The notes under the pieces were generated by a model. It worked only from the letters and a program-made list of their open reading frames with translations, made no database searches and was not told the origin of the DNA. Shown here one piece after another: positions 57,101 to 64,000 of a stretch of 64,000 bases of DNA. Each line of letters begins with the position of its first letter. Position 1 is the stretch's first letter. The translations under genes were made by a program, and so were the position numbers. The stretch is from Thuidium tamariscinum (lineage: Eukaryota; Streptophyta; Bryopsida; Hypnales; Thuidiaceae): contig OX344753.2 of assembly GCA_947034885.2 (NCBI GenBank), forward strand, positions 2,170,001-2,234,000, given 5' to 3'.

Positions 57101-60100
57101 TGTGTCCTGTGTGGATATGGAGGTGGAGCTATGACACGCGTCCAGAAAGCTCGACCTCTGTGTCAAGCGTTGTTGCAAACCTGGCGAGAACTGAGGAACG
57201 AGAACGCATGTGCTTCGGTATTGGAGGACGATGACGAAACCCTTCTGTCAGCGACGACCAGCATTCAGTTGACGAGAGCAAGATCGTTGGGAGGTTCAGC
57301 AGGAATGACTGCGACGAAGGGAGAGACGAAAGTGAGGGAATGCGAGTCCTGTGATTGTGTGGAACCCAGAGACGAGGGTTCAGTTTGCAAGGTTTGTGGG
57401 AAGGAAAGTCCGGAACCTTGGAGCAGTGCCGGCAATGGCGTGAAGAGGTCTGAGAGGGGATCAGTGGCCAGCTCGGGTCGTGAGGATTGGAGGAGAAGCA
57501 ACACGGTGGGTAGCGTTGTGACGGATGTGGGGGCGAAGCAGTGGGCGCACATGGTGTGCACGTTGTGGATGCCTGGAACGCGTTGTCTGAACATGGGCAC
57601 GATGGGAGTGTTTGATGTGTCGGGGGTGACAGCAACTCGACGGAAGGCGGTGAGTGAGAGGGTGTCTATGGAGGTGGGTAGAGGAGTGTTGTGATGGGAT
57701 GATGGTTTTGAGGTTGTCGGAAGATGCATTGTAGCTTTGGTCTGGATACTCGAGGAAAATGGAATTTTTATATTCCGATGAACGTTTGTTGAGCGTCATT
57801 TTTTGTTTTGTTTTCAAGGACCAATGTTGTCACTTGGAACAAGACCTATGGTATTCTATTTTAGGTAGTGGATACTGTTGGTGTCATTTTAAGCATTTTA
57901 AACATTATGTAGGAATGTGACTTGTGGGAGATAAGTACAGAGCTGGAAGGGACCTTTGGGTTCAAGTGTAAAATCTCTTAAGAGCTTTTTATCATCTTTG
58001 TGTGAATTTCTTATGAAACTTTAAATTGGGAGGTTGTGGACAAGTGTAACTGACAATGAACGAACCCATTTCGAGTCAAGGGTCTGTGGTCATAGACATG
58101 TAGCCAATTCATGATGACTCCACTTGCTAATTAATCCAGCGAAGTGTGAATATATGAGTTGTGCATGGTAACATGGGTCAGTGTTGGCGGTCTCTTGACA
58201 GGTTTTGTATTTTCTACCTTAATCCGTAGTTTCGATGGGGAGTTAGGTTTGATTTTGTTGATGTGGTTTTATTTATATGTAGGATATATTGGATTATGTT
58301 AACATGATGATGATGATGGTGTTACTGGTTTTGGCAGCTATGTTCCATATGCCAGAGGAAAGGTGGTGCCTGCATTCAGTGTCGCGTACCGAAGTGTTCC
58401 ACTTCTTTCCATGTCTGGTGCGCTCATGAGAAAGTAAGTTAACTGCAGATGTTTTTTGTTTTTTTTAGGATTTGTGTGCTTTCGAAACTTTCTTGTGGTG
58501 GGCTCGTTACTGCATTTAGATTTGATGTTATGGAGAATTCTTTCATCCTTAGCTTCTCTTGAGGACTTGTCGTAGTACCTGTCGGGTTCTATCGGAATTC
58601 CATGTTTGCTTGGTAAATTTTTACGATATCTTCGATTCAATGTCTTAATTATGTGGAATATGTTGGACAGGACTTGTTGCAAAGTGAAATTGTACAGGAT
58701 GGTAGCAATAAGGTTGGCTTTTTTGGGAAATGCCAAAGGCATGCCGATTATTGTACAATTGAGTTGGACGATGAGATGAAGGAAGGACTTAATTCTGGCT
58801 CTCGGGAAGTTTGTGCTCGTACTGAGGTGAGCTGGTCTTTGCGTTGTAATGTTTTTACCACTTTCTGAATAGGATGTAGATGAATGCAAAACCTGACCAC
58901 CGTTCTATACTCGTTATTTAGGGTTATAAAGGTAGGTTGACTTTGGAAGAACGAGCTAAGGCTCAACAGCGGATGATTTTGGAGGGATCGGCAGCTGTTA
59001 CACACGAGCAAGTTGCCGCATGGCTACGGATCGATGAACGTAAATTGTCCACTCGCCGGTTTGTTAAGTCAGCCACTTCATCGATGAAATGTGATCAAAG
59101 AGTAAGTTCATCTTCGGTTTTGGCTTGAGGTTTAAGGTTAATGTCATTGAAGTTTAAGAAATATAAGGGATTCTAATAAGTCTTGATAGTGGTCTCAGTT
59201 TAGCTTTGTCGAAACGTTTTTAGTATTGTGGAGCCTGAATTAACTCATGGTTGTACCGTAGATTTGGTGCTCACAATTTTCTGCTGCAATTTAGAAGTCT
59301 CTGTTGTTGAAATGCCATCTTGTGTCGTGTACTGAAATTCTGAATTCCGATCGTGCCTATTATTTCAGGAATATCTTCGTTTCAAACAAAGGAAAGGTTG
59401 GAAGAAACTTGGTGTATACAAATCAGGGATTCATGCCCTGGGGCTGTACACTACGGATTTTATCGCAGAGGGCGAAGTTGTAAGATTCTGAAACTTTCAT
59501 AATCTCATTTACGTGAAGCACATGAATGCTCACTTGATTCGTACTTGTGGTCCGCATCATCATAGCGGCCTGCTTCTCGGTGCCACTACAATGTCCTATT
59601 CCTTGGTGACAACATGAATATTCAGCTGTGGACCTGGATCGCTGTATCAAATTTTTCTCGGCTTGTGCGTGTTATCTCTCGTTTTTTCTTGTTCGTAGCT
59701 TTGTTCTGAGGTTTGGGATATCATCACTGACATCGCTCAGAATGCATACTGGATTTACATTCATTTTTTTGGTAATATTCTATGATGTAGGACCTCACAT
59801 GAGAATTGATTGGATGTATATTTTTTTGTAGTATTGAAGTGCTTGTGTTGTGGTGTGATATCAGGTTGTTGAGTATGTAGGGGAGATAGTGGGTTTACGT
59901 GTTGCAGACAAACGGGAAGCTGAGTATCATTCTGGAAAGCGCCTGCAATACCAGGGTGCTTGTTATCTATTTAGAATAGACACCGAGCAGATCATTGATG
60001 CCACTCGTAAGGGTGGAATTGCTCGTTTTGTAAATCATTCCTGCTCGGTAAACTCCTTATCCCATGGTCGGAGTTATCTAGTCATTTTTGCATATTCAAA

Positions 60101-60660
60101 TTGAAGTTTCGTAGTCTAAACCTGAGCCCTACTGTTGCAGTGAGCTCAGATCTGTCAATGACCAAGTACGACCTTTGTACTGAGTAATCGTGAAAGCATT
60201 TATCCTCAACAAGTAGTTTTTGGCTACAGGCGTCAGTTCTCATTTATGATGTGGTTGGTATTTAGATATCTACCTGTACTGGATGCTTCAGTTTTTCCCA
60301 GAGACATTTAGTTATCTTTTTCTGACTCTATTTTGTCCTTTGCAGCCTAATTGCGTTGCGAAAGTGATATGTGTGGACAATCTGAAAAAGGTATGAGAAA
60401 GTACTGTTTTTATTTTCTTCTCTTCTCGTGGTCTATTGGGGTCTTCAAAACTCTCAATTTTGTCTCTGTAAGCAAAGGTTGATAAATGGTTGTGACAGGC
60501 TCTCACTTGTTCTGCAATGTTACAGGTTGTCTTCTTTGCAAAGAGGGACATTTATGCCAAGGAGGAAATCACCTATGACTACAAATTCAATTGCGACGAA
60601 GTTGGTGATAAGATCCCTTGCTTTTGTGGTACTCCAGAGTGTAGAGGAGCATTGAATTAA
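48176..60660 (+). CDS. Trithorax/MLL-type histone-lysine methyltransferase (TDBD-like, PHD, ePHD, SET, post-SET)
   Basis: Nineteen coding exons join in phase: 48176-48256, 49031-49799, 50049-50137, 50407-50505, 50685-51471, 51773-52966, 53124-53268, 53513-54236, 54352-56153, 56352-56622, 56854-56937, 57098-57649, 58338-58433, 58671-58826, 58922-59101, 59369-59479, 59865-60047, 60346-60390, 60526-60660; about 2500 aa. A module with CSCHGQHMSVAKFTQHSG and WRKSFFLQYGVKVPEDSVGW lies at about 275-365. A low-complexity Ser/Gly and basic linker follows, with PKKRKVE at about 1722. PHD is at 1960-2025 (CDVCG...[20 protein letters not shown]), ePHD at 2016-2290 (ICVLCGYGGGAM...KQWAHMVCTLW...CIQCRVPKCSTSFHVWCAH). 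SET is at about 2352-2483 with VEYVGEIVG, FVNHSCSPNC and EEITYDYKF, and post-SET CFCGTPECRGALN ends the protein. Catalytic motifs are intact, so H3K4-type methylation is expected. No PWWP or FYRN/FYRC seen. The 54236/54352 junction is the weakest. Confidence 0.9.
50049..50505 (+). other. NINJA/TDBD-like module of the SET protein (two small exons)
   Basis: Exons 50049-50137 and 50407-50505 together encode GQLGLTDAGRLGVTCSCHG, then QHMSVAKFTQHSGLNAANPG and a WRK-containing tail. The pattern of a basic/hydrophobic strand, C-x-CHG, F-x-x-H-x-G resembles the C-terminal domain of NINJA/AFP proteins (Pfam name from memory: TPL-binding domain in jasmonate signalling, TDBD). The first exon was found by splice logic alone. 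This is similarity of pattern, not a computed match. Confidence 0.6.
57890..58020 (+). repeat. Dispersed repeat in an intron of the SET gene
   Basis: Same-orientation relative of 20547-20700; shares AAGCATTTTAA, ATTATGTAGGAATGTG-like sequence and TTTGGGTTCAAG. It lies between the exons ending at 57649 and starting at 58338, explaining part of that intron's extra length. Confidence 0.55.
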
Positions 60661-61640
60661 GTGATATTGGCCAATCGCAGGTAATGGATTTCGATTCACT
60701 CACCGTTACCTGCGTAATGAGACTGAAGTAGCTTGAATCGGAAATCTAGGTAGTATTCAATGTCAAAATTGACGATTACAAATTAGTCAACACCGCTTGT
60801 GCACATCCACTACGCATGATTTGTGCCACTAAGTTCTGGAGGGTAAGGCTTGTGCAGCGTTGGGCACCCACTGTTAAACCAAAGAGTATGTGGCGTAGCT
60901 GGCACGCAAAACGAAAACACTTCTGTTTATATTCTGTTTATATTCTGTTTATATTCTGTTTATATTCTGTTAATATTTGTGGCAAGGAAGGCATGGTAAA
61001 CTGTAAATGAAGGAAGGCACTGGGAGACGTGATTGAACAAGGGTCATTCTTTGAATCGGTTGTGGGTGAATTTTTCGCAGCATGTGCTTGATTTTTTGTG
61101 AGGCCATTCGCAAAACATTTCGAGTATATAGAATCCATTTTCTAGAATAAGAAGTGAAACGGGGATTTTACAGGAACAGGGATTTCACATGACTCTTAAG
61201 ATTAGCTCTAGTATCTTTCCAATTATGGACTCTACTTTCACTATGTTCAGTTTAGTACACCTTCGATTTTTATCGCTAAATAAATGCATGTTCTTCATCC
61301 AGATTTTAGGCAAGCTTTTTGAAGTGCTATGAGTAGTAAATATGGAGGTGCATACTTTAGCAAGTGCACCAAAAGGATAATATTGAAGGATAATATGGCA
61401 TACTTGAGCAAAGCGTGCCTATAGAATAAAAAGACAATCTTGTTTATGTAGTGCAATAATGTCTTTAAATTCAGTCCATCATTTGCAATGAATGGTAATT
61501 GTTGTTGTGAAGTAATGGTGTTAATCCCAAAAGGATGGGTTGGTCTCTGTTGAATGAGAGCTTGTGTCATTGTGTACATTATGAGCAAAAGACACATACA
61601 TTTGGACATCAATCTATTGTAGAAGACCATCTCTTTTCCA
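60661..61640. other. 3' flank of the SET gene and intergenic DNA
   Basis: Presumed 3'UTR then increasingly AT-rich DNA. Contains the 11-bp tandem array at 60922-60976. ORF 61295-61630 (-) has no recognisable domain. Confidence 0.5.
60922..60976 (+). repeat. Tandem array, 5 x 11 bp (TCTGTTTATAT)
   Basis: Four identical TCTGTTTATAT units and a fifth with one change (TCTGTTAATAT). It lies about 260 bases after the SET gene stop codon, so it is probably in or near the 3'UTR. Confidence 0.85.
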
Positions 61641-61850
61641 CATAGATTGTAAGGATGAAAGATGCCTTTAGTGTCCTTTCTAAGTTAAGTTCCCAATATA
61701 TTAAGCTTTTCATAGATTGTATGGATGAAAGATGCCTTTAGTATCCTTCCTAAGTTAAGTTCCCAATATATTAAGCTTTTCATAGATTGTATGGATGAAA
61801 GATGCCTTTAGTGTCCTTTCTAAGTTAAGTTCCCAATATATTAAGCTTTT
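61641..61850 (+). repeat. Tandem array, 3 x 70 bp
   Basis: Three units of exactly 70 bases start at 61641, 61711 and 61781 with CATAGATTGT and end TTAAGCTTTT. The copies differ at only a few positions (for example AAGG/ATGG, GTGTCCTTTC/GTATCCTTCC), so the duplication is recent. Non-coding. Confidence 0.95.
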
Positions 61851-64000
61851 CATATTAATTGCTAATTTAACATTGTAACGCTATTTGAATTAATTGCTAT
61901 TTATTTTGTGTCTTGGCACAATGAAGGTATGTTGGTGTATCAAGATTCAACTTCATCATTCCATTGGAGTTCTTAAATTAGAAAGAAGATGCTAATTATT
62001 TTGCTTTAGACACTTTATCTTCAAAGTTTTTGTAGGGTACCATTTCTACAATATCATATTTGACAATTCTAGGAAATTACATCAATTCAAACCTTTGCCA
62101 CATGACCCTAATTCATTAAGTCACTATTCCTTAGAAAGTACAAAGTATTTATTAAAATATCACAAGACATACAACATTGGATAAATAATTTGGATGCCAT
62201 TTTCATATTTAATACATACATAGTACCATTCTCAAATAAAAAAACCATATTTACTTATAGCAACTTTGTAGTCTTGAAAACACCAACCATTCCACTTCAA
62301 AAAATAGGCCTTGCATTGAAAGTAGTTAGAAATGGGTTATACACTAAAAATTGGTGATCTAATGTCTCTTGAAAATTCATAGTTACAAAGAAGAATAAAA
62401 AAATAATTAATACATATATAAATACAAATACGGATATGAGTTTAAATTATTTGTATATATCATAATCTTTATTGAAGTATATAAGAGATTCTAATATATG
62501 AAGTATTGGTTATTCTTGAAAAACTCCAACAAAGGTTGATCCTATGTTCTTGAGGATCAAATCAAGAACCAAATTTCAATGTTTTCATCTTCATGAAATA
62601 ACTGAAGAAAAACTAATAATACAATTTTTTTTAAACAAAAATCTTTTGCAAGATGTGGTAACCACCATGACTATTCCTTTCAAAACACCCTCATTATTCC
62701 ATCAATAATGATCCAAATTAAACTGAGTGCCATTTTTCATTGGATTCAAATTTGCATGAAGACAATTTTCTTTACAAATGTACATTCACAATTTCATATT
62801 TTATGCTAAATGGTAATGACTCACTACCAATTAGAAGGAATTTGACGGCAAGAGAATCATATTTCAAAGTTGTTCCTTAACTCGTTCCTTGTGTTCTTAG
62901 AAAATTGCAAACAAGCCCTACTGAATGAATTTTTTGAATTTTTGAAAAAAATAAGTTAAAATTACTTTTTTAATTAAAAATTCTAAAATGTGTTAAGATA
63001 CCAAAAATTGAATTTAAAAAAATGTTGTATTCTTTTTAAGGAAAATATTAAAAAACCCAATTTTTTTTAAAATTTTTATGTGGTAGTCTCTTGACCACGT
63101 GAGACTACTCATGTAGCAATCTCCCATTGCCTTCAAAAACCCTTCTAATGATTTTAAAACTAAGATTGGTCTTCCTAGAGTCTTAAGGATCAACTCTTAA
63201 ACATCTTAGTTAAATAGTTTGTAGGTAAACTTTTCTATGAATTGTGAAAGACGGTTTGGCAAGTTCAACCCTCAATATTTAAGAAGCATTGAACAAAACT
63301 TAGATGTTTAGAATGCACTACATATTAAATGCGCCCTTTACAATCTTTTGCAATTTTCACTAAAAAAGAATCTTTCAAGAATTCTGAATAATTTGATCTA
63401 CAATGTCAAATCTAAAAAAACATTAATGAATATTATTCAAGTTAATTTCAAAGCTTATTCTTTTGACAATTCATCAAAAATATGATTTATGTATTTATCA
63501 TGTAAATTATAATTGACTAAATCTTTTTTATATGTGCACAAAATGGTAAGTATTTAATCAGAAAAACACAATTATTTTTTATTAAAGTAAAATTTTAATA
63601 CATCAATAAAACTATGCATTTTTGTTCTTTTCTTCATAAAGAAGTTTAGGCAATATTTTCAAAATACGAATGAGGACTGTGAATGTCTAAAACTATATCT
63701 AAAAAGATTGTAAGGATTATTAGAAATAAACATATAGAAGAGTGTGATTTTTGAGAGATCTTGGGGTCCATACAAGAATTTTTTTTCATTGAAATCAAAC
63801 ATTTTTTTCCTTCTTTACCCATGGGATCAGATTGAAGGGTGGAAACTACAAAATGGTACTTATAAATTCACCAAAAATTCTTCTATGTAGAAACGCAAGA
63901 TTGCAACAATGGATTTAATTGCAACGACACCATGATTGCTCACAAAAATTCTCAACTCTAATTGTGAAGCATTGCATTGATCATGGCGTTGGACTCATTG
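61851..64000. other. AT-rich intergenic DNA to the window edge
   Basis: No gene, RNA or paired element end is visible in this stretch. Confidence 0.55.

Noticed and set aside
61641-61850. CRISPR-like array
   Set aside because: Units are contiguous 70-mers without spacers and the DNA is nuclear plant sequence; it is a simple tandem triplication.
1-64000. LTR retrotransposons, tRNA or rRNA genes
   Set aside because: I looked for long direct terminal repeats with gag-pol frames and for tRNA-like cloverleaf landmarks and found none I could support by eye; a tRNAscan or LTR search could still reveal degraded copies.

Overview
This window is nuclear DNA of a land plant. It shows spliced genes with GT-AG introns, a plant-type ribosomal protein promoter (telo-box and site II motifs), a P-class PPR protein, a GT47 exostosin-type Golgi glycosyltransferase and a trithorax-type SET protein of the plant PHD/ePHD/SET kind. 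GC-richer genes alternate with long, very AT-rich intergenic DNA full of small inverted-repeat elements. I think a bryophyte (probably a moss) or another non-seed plant is likeliest, but this rests on style and not on a diagnostic marker.

Layout. 1-13.1 kb is gene-free and AT-rich, with several TTAA-ended elements (254-482, 493-1313, 2308-3083, 4249-5162, 9351-10280), a small MITE at 7403-7672 and a G-rich tract. 13.9-16.6 kb (+) is a five-exon F-box gene like Arabidopsis At4g00755. 17.8-18.5 kb is another TIR element. 19.6-22.8 kb (+) is a GT47 (ARAD/exostosin-like) glycosyltransferase whose 3' end I cannot close. 24.1-25.3 kb (-), convergent with it, is ribosomal protein eS28, whose ATG is the last codon of its first exon. 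25.5-34.3 kb is AT-rich repeat DNA with nested elements. 34.8-38.1 kb (+) is a six-exon mitochondrial-type PPR gene. 38.8-46.7 kb is repeat DNA holding a near-perfect 747-bp foldback nested in a larger TIR element, and a candidate Helitron 3' end. 46.8-60.7 kb (+) is one large gene, reconstructed here from 19 coding exons (about 2500 aa). It encodes a trithorax/MLL-family histone methyltransferase with a NINJA-like CHG/FxxH module near the N terminus, about 1600 residues of mostly low-complexity basic/Ser-rich linker, then PHD, extended PHD, SET and post-SET. 60.7-64 kb is AT-rich and includes a perfect-length 3 x 70 bp tandem array.

The genes are independent housekeeping or regulatory plant genes (ubiquitin ligase adaptor, wall glycan synthesis, cytosolic ribosome, organelle RNA, chromatin). 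I see no operon-like or cluster logic. The most distinctive shared signal is the group of non-autonomous elements with TTAACCCC...GGGGTTAA ends, which look piggyBac-like by target site although no transposase is present in the window.
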